Below are positions 10,752-22,900 of a stretch of DNA of 64,000 nucleotides, piece after piece. Location of the stretch: contig JBEWZL010000217.1 in the NCBI GenBank assembly GCA_045837725.1, positions 1-64,000 on the forward strand. Reading direction: 5' to 3'. The position numbers were made by a program, and so were the translations under genes. Position 1 is the stretch's first letter. Each line of letters opens with the position of its first letter. The notes beneath the pieces were generated by a model that was given only the letters and a program-made list of their open reading frames with translations, ran no database searches and was not told where the DNA came from. The DNA comes from Vermamoeba vermiformis. Lineage: Eukaryota > Tubulinea > Echinamoebida.

Positions 10752-11782
10752 GATACGAGAGCAAAAATACAATACGAAATTATTTAACCCAGTGCACGCT
10801 TAGAAAGTTGGCTCACACGGCGTTAGGCCGAACAGCCTTTATTGTGACTGAATAAGTATATTTTCTAGCGCATAGGCGAGTAGTATTTATTGGATATTTT
10901 ATGGATTATGGATCTCTATCCTTCTTCGAGATCGACCTCGATTATTGTGCAGGGCTCGATTCCCTGGTTCTTTCTAGATATTCTTCATATAGTTCTATCT
11001 TGTCACGATAGTAAACAAACTCTTAGTCTGCATGGCCGAAGGGTTAAATTCCGGTAAGGAGTTTAAGGAACGGGGCTGATCAACCGGTGCTGCAGCGAAT
11101 CAGTTTGTACAGTATTCTGTTGCTTTTCCCTCGTGTCTAATCTACATCTGAAGTTAATATGAGGCTATAAAAAGGTAAAAAGAGAATATCTGAGTGAGAT
11201 CGAGTGAATAAAAAAGATATCGGGAACCGAGACGCTAACTTAGGCGTATTGAGTTAACACCCTTGTCACCTGAGGCCCCTTGAGTATAAATTCATCATAC
11301 TAAACTGAAAATCACAATAATTGGAAACAAATAAGTCCGTCCTTTTGGATGCGAAATTGTTGATGGGATAAAAAGAATGCAAAACCTCACCAAAAAAAAG
11401 TTTCTAACGTACGATTAATTCACAATAATTATTATTGTTTACTGTCGGGGTTGGTAGTGATTTTGCTCGCTCGTTTCAGATGGAGAGATGCCAGGTCTAT
11501 CGGAACAGATGCGCTGCTCCAGACATGCTTTGCAAGTGTATAAGGACACACGAACAGTCGTTCAAAAGTGCAACATTATCTGCTTCTTTGTGGCTGGTGT
11601 TGAAGTAATCAAACGAATAAAAAAATGCATAGAGATTTTCCTCTTTGTATTCAAACGGGCCCGCTCCTTTTTGTACAAAAAAGAAAAATAGGCAAGAAGT
11701 AATAAAGTCACATAATTATGGTAATCCTGGTTTGTTTGAAAAAAAGTTGTCAGAGCCGGGTCAGTTTATTTAGTTAGCAACG
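10752..11782. other. 1-kb divergent intergenic region
   Basis: Separates the armadillo gene (-) from the release-factor gene (+) and must carry both promoters. I find no convincing open frame; a 67-codon frame at 11488 has no domain or splice support. A short hairpin at 10950-10966 looks like a tRNA T arm (CAGGG-CTCGATT-CCCTG) but no acceptor stem or A box accompanies it. Confidence 0.5.
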
Positions 11783-14498
11783 ATGTTGAAAACAACAATA
11801 CTATGTCGCTCGGTGACAAATTGTCTGCGTAAGCAATTAAATAAGCTGTATGATTATGATACTAACGGTTAGGACTAGCGTGGAAAAGGAAGTTGACATG
11901 CACATCTAGATCGTTGTTTCAAAAAGCTGCTCGGGCCACAAAAAATTGCACAAATATTAACACAGTATCTAGTATATATAATCAGCATAAATCAATCGAT
12001 AAAAGCAGATTCTATGCCACAGGTAATTTTGGTTCGAATCCAACTCGGTTTAAATAATTAACACGATGCCTATAACGCTTTATCTATTCCTTATTATTCT
12101 AAGGAAATTATTTCATAATATTTGGAGTATTTTGACAATTAATGTAATTATTTTCTAAACGGATCTGATCGTGGATCAACAAAGTTCCATTTACTTCGCT
12201 TTTAAATCTAATATTTTTCTTAGAAAAATGGCAGACTGTTATTAAAGGCAAAATCAAGGACATGCTTTCAGATTACGTCACTCGATACAACGCGATCCAA
12301 AACGATCTCGCCAGCGGTGCTGTACGTAATAATTGACTCGTTGAGAATAATACTAGGAAATTCGTACTGATATTTAAATAGCTTCCCCCTAAAGAAATAA
12401 TCAAGTTAACAAAAGAAGCAAGCAGTTTAACGCCGCTCGTACAAGCTTTTCAAGAATTTGAAAACAAACAAAAGGTAGATCTGAATAACGGAATTTATAT
12501 ATCGATCTATAATATATTCTTTAATCCATATTATTTAGAATTAATATGTTACCGTTAGGATTAAAATTAATTTGTTTTTGCTGTAGGAATTATTTGGCTT
12601 ACAAGCGATGTTCGAGGAAAGCAAAAACGATCCTGAAATGCACGCAATGACTAAAGAAGAAATTGCAGCGTGTTCAGAACAAGTTAAAGCATTCGAAAAG
12701 AATTTAATTATGAAATTATTGCCGAAGGACGAAGCTGACGAAGGCGATGCAATTATCGAAATTAGAGCAGGTAAGATGCTTAATTAATATTATATGATAC
12801 TACTATACGAAAAATCGAATGATTACTCTATTTTTTTCAGATTTGTAACGGATTTGTTTTTCTGTTTGATAGACTTAATTCTTTAATAGGTACCGGAGGT
12901 CTCGAGGCATCATTATTTGCCAATGATTTGCTGCGCATGTATCAAATGTACGCAGATATTAAAGGTCACCAGTATGAAGTTTTGTCCGTTTCAGACTCCG
13001 ATGTTGGCGGCATTAGGGTAAGTTTCGTATAATACGAAATATATTCATATCGATATATATTATAATAACCGTCGGTCACTTATTAGCAATGCCATTACTA
13101 ATGGTATGATGTTATTATAGGACGCTATTGCGTTGATGAAAGGTTCAGGTGTGTTCGGAAAAATCAAGTACGAAAGTGGTGTTCATCGAGTTCAAAGAAT
13201 GCCAGAAACTGATACTACAGTAAGTGTTGATTATAAAATGGATAGTAATATCGATACCATTTACTTTTACACGTCATTGACACTTTGACACTTTTAAGCG
13301 CATCCACACGTCAACTGCTACAGTTGCAGTTTTTCCCGACTTTGACGAAGATGTAAGTTAATTTCGAAAATTTCATTAGTATCATACATACGTACTAACG
13401 TTCAATATTTAGATCGATTTTGAATTGAAAGCTTCAGATATCCGCATTGATTATTACAGGTAGGCATTCGTTAACAGCAGTTTAATTAATACTAATTTGA
13501 ACAAATCTGGATCGGATCAATCGTTAAATATTTGACGCGCTGATGAAATCACTTAAATTTCCTAAGTTATTGGTGTTGTGATACCGCGCGTAGCCGACAC
13601 TGGCTTGTGCAAATCGAAATTCTGCTCTGTTAGTATGACAAGCAGTGACCCGAACACGGTGCATTTTTGTTAGGCCCGTCAGTGGTGACCTGAACACGAT
13701 CTGGTAGGCGACTCGGGCACGACCACACTAACAAGAATGCACCGCTTCCCGTCCAATCAGCGAAGTTAAGCTTGTTCAGGCCTTCTTAGTACTGGGGTAG
13801 GAGACTACCTGGGAATCGGAGGTGTTGTGCTCTTTACTTTTTGCGCGAGTCATCCACGTGCTTTTCTATCGACCCCAAAACTTTCACAAGATCCAGATCC
13901 ACACGAATTTTTTTTTGAATAGTTAATGTTAATGTTTATTTTTAGAGCTGGTGGTGCAGGAGGTCAACACGTGAATAAAACGGACAGTGCCGTGCGATTG
14001 ACGCACATGCCTACTGGTGTCGTGGTCGCTATTCAAGATCAACGCTCGCAGCATCAAAACAAAGCACGTGCCATGAAGATTTTAAAGTCACGTGTCTATG
14101 CTATTGAACGGGAAAAAGTTAAAGGCGCACGTGACGCCCAGAGAAAATCACAGGTATGATTTGACACAGTACTAAAATTTCCTTATTTGGGTTAACTTAC
14201 GCTTGTAGATCGGATCCGCTGAAAGAAGTGAACGAATTAGAACATATAACTTCCCTCAAGATAGAGTGACCGATCATAGAGTTGGTAAGTACAACGACTA
14301 CGCTTTTCAAATTCAACATCTGGATTCAGATCCAAACAAATCTAACAAAACTTTCGGGTAGGTATTACGTTGCATAATGTTGAATCAATGTTGAATGGAG
14401 AGCTATTAGATGAATTCCATTCGGCTCTAAGTGCGCAAGACGAAAGCGAATCGTTACGATTTTTCTTGGAGAACGAAGTTGAAAAAGAAAAGAAATAA
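11783..14498 (+). CDS. Mitochondrial class I peptide chain release factor (mtRF1/RF1 family)
   Basis: 439 residues in twelve exons (11783-11828, 11873-12022, 12224-12321, 12382-12474, 12587-12770, 12890-13017, 13121-13219, 13299-13352, 13413-13459, 13946-14153, 14209-14284, 14362-14498). It recognises stop codons on organellar ribosomes and triggers peptidyl-tRNA hydrolysis. The catalytic GGQ is in [20 protein letters not shown]; the PCRF domain is shown by [18 protein letters not shown] and [12 protein letters not shown], and THMPTGVVV follows the GGQ loop. A basic Ser/Arg-rich N-terminus of about 70 residues fits a mitochondrial presequence. Full length with a GGQ makes a functional enzyme likely. 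Intron 9 (13460-13945, 486 nt) contains a 5S rRNA gene. Confidence 0.92.
13657..13698. repeat. Partial inverted 5S-like fragment and short direct repeat beside the 5S gene
   Basis: 13657-13673 matches the reverse complement of 5S positions 13728-13744 at 16 of 17 bases. A 14-bp near-identical direct repeat (GTGACCYGAACACG) occurs at 13645-13658 and 13685-13698. This looks like rearranged 5S-derived sequence or a small insertion footprint. Confidence 0.5.
13715..13832 (+). rRNA. 5S rRNA: 5S ribosomal RNA, nested in an intron
   Basis: 118 nt with the diagnostic eukaryotic blocks CGAAGTTAAGC, TTAGTACTGGGGTAGGAGAC and ACCTGGGAATC. The ends pair as helix I: GGGCACGAC at 13715-13723 with GTTGTGCTC at 13824-13832 (nine pairs including G-U). 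A T-rich Pol III stop follows directly. It lies alone in intron 9 of the release-factor gene, same strand. No second copy is in the window. Confidence 0.93.
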
Positions 14499-14701
14499 AA
14501 TAAAAACCAAAATATTCAATGATTATGATGGAAGCCAAGACTAGGTTTCTAATGATCATTAGAAATTTAGCTTGTGCAATTGATAATATGAATCCGCAAT
14601 TTTGTTGGTAAAAGAATACGCAGAGAAAAAGAAAAACGGATTCCAATTCGAATGACAACAAATTCGCATTTAGATCATTTAACAATTTTTGTATCAATAC
14701 A

Positions 14702-16575
14702 ATGGAAGAGGTTCGTACCACTCCGACGAAGAGAAAGTTAGATCAACTACTAGAAGCCGACACAAATCCGCTGAATAAAAAATTCAAAATTGATAAAAAT
14801 AGTGATTACAAGGTATGATAAATATAGATTGTTCAAACATCGCTCCGGCTAATATATAAATTCTTGGACAGGAAGAATTGTCATTTTCAGATCTGCCGCC
14901 TGAAACACAATACCACATACTTTCCTTTATCACAAGTGATCATCATAGACGTGTCTATAGATTAGTTTCAAAAATTTGGAGCGAATTTATCAATTACAGC
15001 GAGTTTAAAATTGGACTTTTGCTCGAAACTGAATCCGACGAATTTATTCGATATTTCAGTCAGTATGAGAAGCCAATTGGACTCAAATTTATGAAGACAG
15101 CGCATTTTATCACTTCCGCGTACCAAAAACCATTTTCCAATCCAAATTTAATCCGAGAAGATCAACTTTTGCGCGCGATCGAGAATCTGACTCAACTTAC
15201 CTCTTTGGATCTACACCTTGACGCATTTAAAGTTCCAAAACAATTAACAAATCTTCAACATCTCTCAATATTATACAGCATGGAGACTAAAGAAGATTCA
15301 GAGTCGCTTTTGTTTAGTCTGCCACATCTGACTTCGCTCTCAGTCCCAACTTTCCACCTCGGAACGAAATTTCCTCCCAAATTAGAAAAACTCAGTTGTG
15401 ATATGATAGAATTTCAAGCAGAGAGAACATTAGAACAAAATACAAGATTGACATCACTTCAGGGAATTTTTGACAAAACTTTAATTCGAGCACTTCCAAA
15501 TCTACGACAACTAGACATCAAATCATCGTACATAATATTAAACAAAGATACACCAAATTTAATTCCTTATTTAGAAGACCTTTGCACAAGTACATTTCAG
15601 CCAGAATGGGAATTCAAACATCTCACACAACTTGATATTAAAGCTATTGGCAGTCCACCACCAGTAAAATTGACAAACAAATTGGCAAAATTGAAGGTAC
15701 TAAAGTGCCATGAACTAGATCTGGAAGATTGTGATATGAATATTATGAAATCATTGGAATCATGTGTTATTAGAGATGATGACTGTAATATGAAAGTTTT
15801 GCCAAAACTAAATTCTGAGAAAATTACTCAACTAACAATTAAAGCCACAGAAGATAATTTTGTTGATTTTGCCAAGTTTACAAACTTGGTGAGTTTAAAG
15901 ATGACTTTGCCTGGAAAAAGTGGACCACATCCAGTGCCACTAACATCATTAACAAAATTGATACTGTATTATAACACATATCCAACAACATGGATGAATG
16001 GACTTCAAAATTTGCAAGATTTAAGTATTGCACCGATAGTAAATGCTAGGAATTTCAATGAGCTGCTTGATTTCGAAGAATTACAAAAATTGACAGTGTT
16101 GCGAATGAGAGGCAGTTATGATCGAATTTACGTCAAAAATTTAACCAGCTTGATCCAATTAGAGATAGAAAGTGGTCCTTATCAAAAAAAACCACCAACA
16201 CTTGATATTTATGGCTTATCAACATTAACAAATTTGACGCGCTTGGCTTTTATAAGCGGATCATCGTACAAAGCTCTGAAAAATTGGACAGATCTGGCCA
16301 GTTTGACGAAATTACGCGATCTGTATCTCGGTGCCGAACAAGAAAGAGGCGACGGAACTAATTTGGCACTACTTACAAATTTAACTCGTTTAGATTATTC
16401 TACGAGTGATGTACATTCGCTTGAATGTTTGACAAAACTTAGTCGATTGCAAATATTAAGAGTTCAAGGTGACGAAGCAAAATATATTCGACAGAATATT
16501 TTCCCTGAACTACCGTTTTGTTACGATTGCGTGGTTTTTCCGGATTATAAAAAGGAACGTGATCCAATAAAGTAA
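14702..16575 (+). CDS. F-box/leucine-rich-repeat protein
   Basis: 604 residues; exon 1 14702-14812, exon 2 14872-16575 (59-nt intron). After a basic N-terminus (TPTKRKLDQLL) there is an F-box-like motif at residues about 40-75 (FSDLPPETQYHILSFI, then VYRLVSKIWSEF), followed by some 18 degenerate LRRs of the LTNLTRLDLH type to the C-terminus. Such proteins are usually SCF ubiquitin-ligase substrate receptors, so a role in targeted protein turnover is likely by family; the target is unknown. It shares layout, intron position and basic N-terminus with the gene at 63158, so both belong to one expanded family. Confidence 0.85.
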
Positions 16576-16934
16576 TTGCTGCTGTATTTTTAAAACCAAA
16601 ATAGGAGAATAAAGATCGATGAAACGAATGCGCGGATAAATAATCGTGCGTTACATAGTAAATGCGGCAATACTGCTTGATAAGCAGGTCAAAAAATACC
16701 TTGAAGGCGAATTTACATTTTGATTCTTGCTGTCTTTTCATCGACTGCACCTCTCAACACGCCCGTTGCAGCTGATAAGACCAGCGCTTCTGTCTACAAT
16801 ATTACAATATTACTATTAGTTTAATATTTGCATTCATTAGTTGTTGCAATAAAAGGTTGTCGAACGGAAGAGATCCGATATTAATTGAAAATGATTGTAA
16901 AGTTTTAATTATTAGTAGTGTACAAGTTATGTTT
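16576..16934. other. Convergent intergenic region
   Basis: Short AT-rich spacer holding the 3' ends of the F-box/LRR gene (+) and the adhesin gene (-). A minus-strand frame across it (16439-16750) overlaps the LRR coding end and has no support. Confidence 0.5.
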
Positions 16935-19900
16935 TTAAGCTGTATCTTTAGCCTTGTAGAGCGGGTTAGCAGCGTCAGAGTAAGCAGCCTGGTACATCGG
17001 GTTAGTGGCACCAGAGGTCATACTGTCGTTCAAGTTCTCGAAGAAGTCGTCAACGGCAGCAGCCTTCTTCTTCATTCTCCAGATCACAATGCCGGCGGCA
17101 GCAGCTGCAGCGGCGGCGGAGACAGAGACGGCAATAGTAAGCGTGTTGTCGGTACCAGTAGTGGTGGTCAAACCAGTGTCAACGGAGTACAAAATGCGAG
17201 CGACAACAACGTCCTTGAGCGCAGTGTTGTTCCAATCAGTGTTGCCCAAGTCATCGACAGTGATGGTCAAAGTAGTTTGAGTGGTAATGTTGCTTGAGAA
17301 GTAGAGGTTGGCCAAGTACACATTGAGATCAGTTTGTTTGGCCTTGCAAGTCAAGTTGTTGGCCTCAATAGTGCAAGGAACGTTGTTGAGCGAGCTGCCA
17401 AAGGAGAAGGCACCAGCATCCTTCTCGGCAAGGATGGTCAAGAGGATCTGCTTCTTGCCAGCGTCAATGTCACTAACGTTGAAAGCACTCAAAGCAGTGC
17501 GTGAGGCGCCGTTGGTGTCAGTGTTGACAGTCAAGTCGAGGGTCGTGTAGCCAATGACAGGAGCGTCGTTGACGGGTCTGACACGAATGATGGAGCGAGC
17601 AACGTTGGAGTCAGCACCGGCGTCATCTTGAAGGGTCACGGTGAAACCGGCAAAGTTTCTGTCGTCGTAGGCATTGGCGTCAGGAACAAAGAGCACTCTC
17701 CAAGTACCGTTGCCGAATTGGCTGGTCAAAGTGGCAGGGATGGTCAATTCTTCACCTTGCTTGCAGTAAGCGCCGTCAGTAACGTCGCAGTTGTAGAGCT
17801 TAGCGTTGGAAGGAACTTGGCTGCTCAAAATAGCGACGAGCTTGGAGATGTCAGAATCGATATCGGTGCCGTTCCATTCAAGCACAAGAGTGGTGTCTTC
17901 GAACATGACAACACGCTCAGGCAAGACGTTGTAGAGAGGAGTGAGGACAGGAGGATCGTTGACAGGAGTGACGTCAATGGTGATGGTGTAAGTGCCGCTA
18001 AGCAAGCCATCAGAGTCGCGTAATTGGAAGGCGAAGCTGGCGTAATTGTTGCCGTTCTCGTTGGCAGCGGGCAAGAACATGAGCTGTCGTTGAGTGCCTG
18101 TCAAAGTGTCACCAACATTAACAGCGGTCTCAACGCAAGAGTTGGTCTCAGTGGCAGTGCAAATGTACAGCGAGCCACGAGCAACAGTCTTAGTGATGAC
18201 GATGGAAGTCTCGCCAGTGGAGTCAATGTCGGTGATTTGAGAGCCCAAGTTGATGTTGAGGATGGTGTCTTCAGGGATGGTCAAAGTAGTGGCACCATTG
18301 TAAGTCGAAGGATCGTTAACAGGCGTCACGAAAACAAGACCGTCGTAGACGTCGCTGTAAGCACCGTCACTGTCGAGGATCTGGAAAGTGAAGGTAGCCA
18401 AAGGAAGACCGTTGGCGCTGTTGGCGTTGGCAGGAGGCTTGTAGAAGAGAGTCTTGTTGTTGTTGGGCAAGAATTGACCGACTTGGACTTCTTGAGTGAG
18501 AGCAGCGTCGTAGTAGAAAGTACCGACAGAGCTCGAGCCAATCGAGGTAATCTTGACGCTGAGGTCGCTATAGAGTGATTCCAAATCAATAGCGGTCAAG
18601 GTGATAGTAGCAACGGTGTCTTCATCGATAGTTGTCACGGACTTCTGGCTGACAGGGGGAGTATTGGAGAAGATAATGTAGATGTCAACAGTGTAGTTCG
18701 AAGGGGAGTCGAGTTGACCGTCATTCAACTTGAAGTTGAACGAAACGAAGGGCACGTTAGGATTGACGGCAAGACCGCGGAGATCGGGAGGAGTCCAAGT
18801 CAAGACGATTGACGAGGGGTTAGTGCCAGCGTTGTAAGGAGTGGTGGTGATTTGACTTTCGGATTGAGTCAAAGTACCGACGTCAGGAACGCTCAAAAGA
18901 ATGAGCTTGATGGCGGAGGGAGCAGTATCAACGTCATTGGCAACCCAATCAGTAATGTCAACCGAGTCGATTCTGGTGGTCGAAACCTTGCGGCTTTGAG
19001 AAGTAGGAGGGTCGTTGACAGGCGTGACGGTGATGGTACCAGTGGAGGTTGAGATCAAACCAGCAGGGTCCTTGACGTACCAGTTGAAGTTGTCTTGGCC
19101 GTTGAAGTTAGCGGCAGGAACGTAACGAGTGTTGAAGTTGTTGACAGAGAGGGCTTGGCCTTGAGTGACAGCGGTCCAAGTAGTTCCATCAGTCGTGGTT
19201 TGCAATTGACCGTTGCTCGGCAAAGAGGTGACATAGACAGTCAACTCAGTGTTCAAGTTGTCAACATCGCTCACGTAAGTGCTCCAAAGGAAGGTCTTGG
19301 CGGTGTCTTCCGCAGTAGTGAGAGTGATGGGCGTGGCAACAGGAGCGTCGTTAATGGGGAGAACGTTGAAAGTTACGGTCTTCGGGTCAGAGTTAGCATT
19401 GGCAGCACCGCTATTGTCACGGATAAGGAAATTGAAAGTAGTGTAAGGTGAGCCGTTGTCGTTGGTGTCAGGAGTGAAGCGCAATTGCCACGAGGCATCA
19501 GTGCTGTAAGGGAACTCGTCGTTGAGAGCCACTTGAGTGTCATCACCAGCAGGACGAATGAGCTTGCCCTTGGCGGGGAGTGACTTAATGACAAGTGTGA
19601 AAGTGTCACCGACATCAACATCAGTCACGGCGAATTGAGTGAGAGTAGCAGTAGTATCTTCATCGATAGTCACGCTAAAGCTGTTGGTGATGGGCTGATC
19701 GTTCACAGGAGTGACGGTAATGTTGACAAATTGCACGGCAGAAACACCGTTGAGAGTGTCAACAAAGTAGAAGTAGAACGAATCAGGACCGTTGTAGTTC
19801 TCGTTGGGACGGTAGTTCACCAAGTAGTAAGTGGTGTTCGTGGTCGTCTGACGAATAGCGCTTGGCAAGGCAGTGTTGATAGTTGTGTAGTCAACGCCGT

Positions 19901-22900
19901 TAGCGACGATAGTACCGTGTTGAGGAAGAGTGGCAATGTAACCAGTCAATGTGGTGCTTTGACCGGCATCAGGGTCATTGCCTTCAATTCTGAAGTTGTT
20001 GTAGGTGGTGTCTTCAGGAGTGACGATAGAACCAGGGGTCAAGACAACGGGAACCTTGTTGGCACTGACACGAAGGTAGACAGTGACAATATTGGAGGTA
20101 GCACTAGCAGCGTCAGTGACTTGGAAGCTAACAATGCCGTTCAAGTTGTCAGGGGCGGTGGAGCTTGGAGTCCAGGCAATGTTCAACTGCTTCAAAGTAG
20201 CGTCGTTGCTGGCGTACGTGGCAATAGTAGTGGTCGCCGAGGGGCTAATGGTAGTGCCAGAGACAACGTTGACAGTACCGTAAGAGGCAGTGACGTTCAA
20301 GCTGAAAGCCTTGGCAGTCAAAGTGTCACCAATGTCAACGTCACGAATGTACAGAGGGAAAGTAGCTGTAGCCTGTCTGTCCGAGATAACAATAGTGGCG
20401 GTGGTCGTGAGCGTAGGAGGGTCGTTGACAGGAGTCACGATAACGGTGACGGTGTAAGTGGTAGCAGATCTGAGGGCACCGTCATAAACATCGTAAGTGA
20501 AGACGTAGTTTCCGTTCTGATCAGCCGCAGGAGTGAAGTAGACGCTTTGTTGGGTTAATTGCGTGGCAGAAGTCAATGAAGATGAGCTAGCGGAGGTCTG
20601 CTTGAGTGAACCAACGCTGGAGTCACCGAGGCTGCGCACAGTTACGATGAGCGAAGAGTTGGCATTGTCAACGTCCCAGATGCTACCCACGAAGCTGATC
20701 GAGAGAGGAGTGTCTTCAGCAGTAGTGACAGTGAAGTCAGAGCCGACAGGAGCGTCGTTGACAGGCAAGACGTTGATGGTACCAGTGTACACAGCAGAGT
20801 CATTTTTGCCGTCGTTGAACTTGAACTTGAAGGTGGTGAAAGGAGAACCGTTTTGGTCAGCGGGAGGAGTGAATAACAGTTTGCCAGAGGGGACGGCAGC
20901 GGGCAATGAGCCGAGTGCAGAGCCGTCAGCCTGGGTGAGAGTTCCCTTGCCAACGGAAGTAGTGACGTACAAAGTCAATGCATCACCCTCAACGTCAGAT
21001 CCGGTGATTTGATCGATGACCAAAGGAGTGTCTTCGTTGGTAGTCACGGTGATATCGCTTGAAGTGGGAGGATCGTTGACAGGCAAGACATAGATGTACA
21101 CGGTAACAGTGGCAGAAGTTGCACTAGCAGAGTCAATAGCGAAGTAAGTGAACGAGGTGATGCCGTTCCAGTCAGCAGGAGGTGTGTAGCGCACCAAGTT
21201 AAGAGGAATGTTGGTGTTACCACTTGACACGGTTGAAGTGTAGGTCTGACCATAAGTGAGAGTTCCCTTCGAGGGCAAGGTTACGATGGTAACAGTAGGA
21301 GTGGTGCCGTCAACGTCATTAATGAAGTTAACGAAGTTAATCGTCTTCTTGTTCAAGTCGGTCTCGTCTTCGTTAATAGTAATGTTGAAGGATTGAGCGG
21401 TAGGAGGATCATTGACAGGACGAACAGTCAAAGAAACAGATCCAGTGGTGTTCTCGCAACCATCGGTGACGAGCAAGTTAAGAACAATGTCTCCGTTGAA
21501 GTTGGCATAAGGATTCAAGGTGAAGGTAGCAGAGGGGTCGTACCAAGTATTGGCTGCGACGTTGGATCCGGCAAGTTGAATAGTTCCAGAGGTCGAAGAA
21601 GGCAAGCTAGGGAACAAGAACTTCATCTTGTTTGATTGAGCATCGCTGAAGACAGAGCTCAAAGAGAAAGTCAGCGAGGAATCTTCGTCACCGTAGAAAG
21701 TGGTGGTCGAAATGGTGGGTGCCAAGTTAACGACCATCTTGACATTGACGACGTTGTAACCCCAGATGACGTAGCTCAAAGTGCTGGGAGAAACGTAGTT
21801 CGCAATACCGCCTGCAGGCCAGCCGAGAGTCAAGTTGACTTGAGTATAGGCGCTGACAGCAGGAGTGATGCTAGTTGGCAAACTAACAACGAATTGATTG
21901 GAAAGCGTGTTCAAAGCAGTGACAGCTGAGTTGCTAGCAGCCCACAAGATCGAGTTGACGGCTTGGATCGAGAAGGTGGGGTAGACATGAGAGTACGAGT
22001 TGTAGAAGGGTAATGACAGAGAGGCGTAAGAGCTCGATACAGCTGAACCAGCAATGAACAAAGGCACGACGTTGGCGCTGGCAGAAGCTGACGCAAGAGC
22101 GTCAAGACCAGTGCTGGCGGGAGGTGCCTTGGTCACGACAACGACAACAGAAAGTCCACCAGCGTTAGTAAGACTGCGCCAGCCCATACCACTGGTAGTG
22201 ATGAGCGAAGCAACGCTGCTGTAGACGTTCGAAGTAGCTGAAGTGAAAGTGGTGCCCAACGCCACGGACTTGAAGGCCGAGATCTGACTCGACACTGCCG
22301 AGCTCAATGTAGAGACGTCGGTGCTTGATTGACGAAGGATAGCATAACCGAGTTGCATGCTTCCAACAGGGAAGTTACTTTGAATGTTGGTAGTAAAAGT
22401 TGTGAATTGAGTCCTGCGGGTAAATTATTAGTATGAGACTAAAAATCGGTTAATTAAAATTAAACTCACTTGAAATTATCCCATTCAGATGAAGATACTC
22501 CATTGAAGTCAGCGACGAACAAGATATCAAGAGGGCGCTTGCTGTTAGCCCAAGTGAAGATGTTTACGGGCAAAGTGATCTGAGGGTTCGCGTTAGATGG
22601 GACGACGTAAGCGGTCCAAGTAGTCGGATCAACAGACTTGTTGACGGGTGAGGAGGTAGGGTCACGAGTGATAGTGGCAGAACCAATGTTAGGATCACAG
22701 AAGTTATTCTCCAAGTTTGTGCATCCGTTGCTTGTGACATAGATACTTCTTAATAAAATACGGTAGCTGCAGTCAGCACCAACGCATTGAGAGTCCGAAG
22801 AGAAGGTAGTAACCTTGCCGCCCGAGCAAGAGTTACCGTTAGGGAGGATGCACTTGTCACCAGCTGTCAACAAGTAGGAGTTGGATGTGGTTCCGGTCCA

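Noticed and set aside
10950-10966. T-arm-like hairpin suggesting a tRNA
   Set aside because: No acceptor pairing, A box or anticodon stem upstream; at best a tRNA fragment.
11488-11691. 67-codon plus-strand frame in the divergent spacer
   Set aside because: No domain, no splice partners, Lys-rich AT-biased composition.
12029-12045. GGTTCGAATCC, a B-box-like word
   Set aside because: It lies at an exon-intron border with coding sequence upstream; no tRNA fold can be built.
19635-20558. Long plus-strand open frames opposite the adhesin's repeat region
   Set aside because: They lie antisense to an intact 5.5-kb coding exon, show Val/Ser/Gly-rich shadow composition and no domain or splice support.
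16935-22413. Regularly spaced similar blocks that could be mistaken for a CRISPR-like or satellite array
   Set aside because: They are coding cadherin-like repeats of 100-120 residues with diverged DNA, in one open frame.
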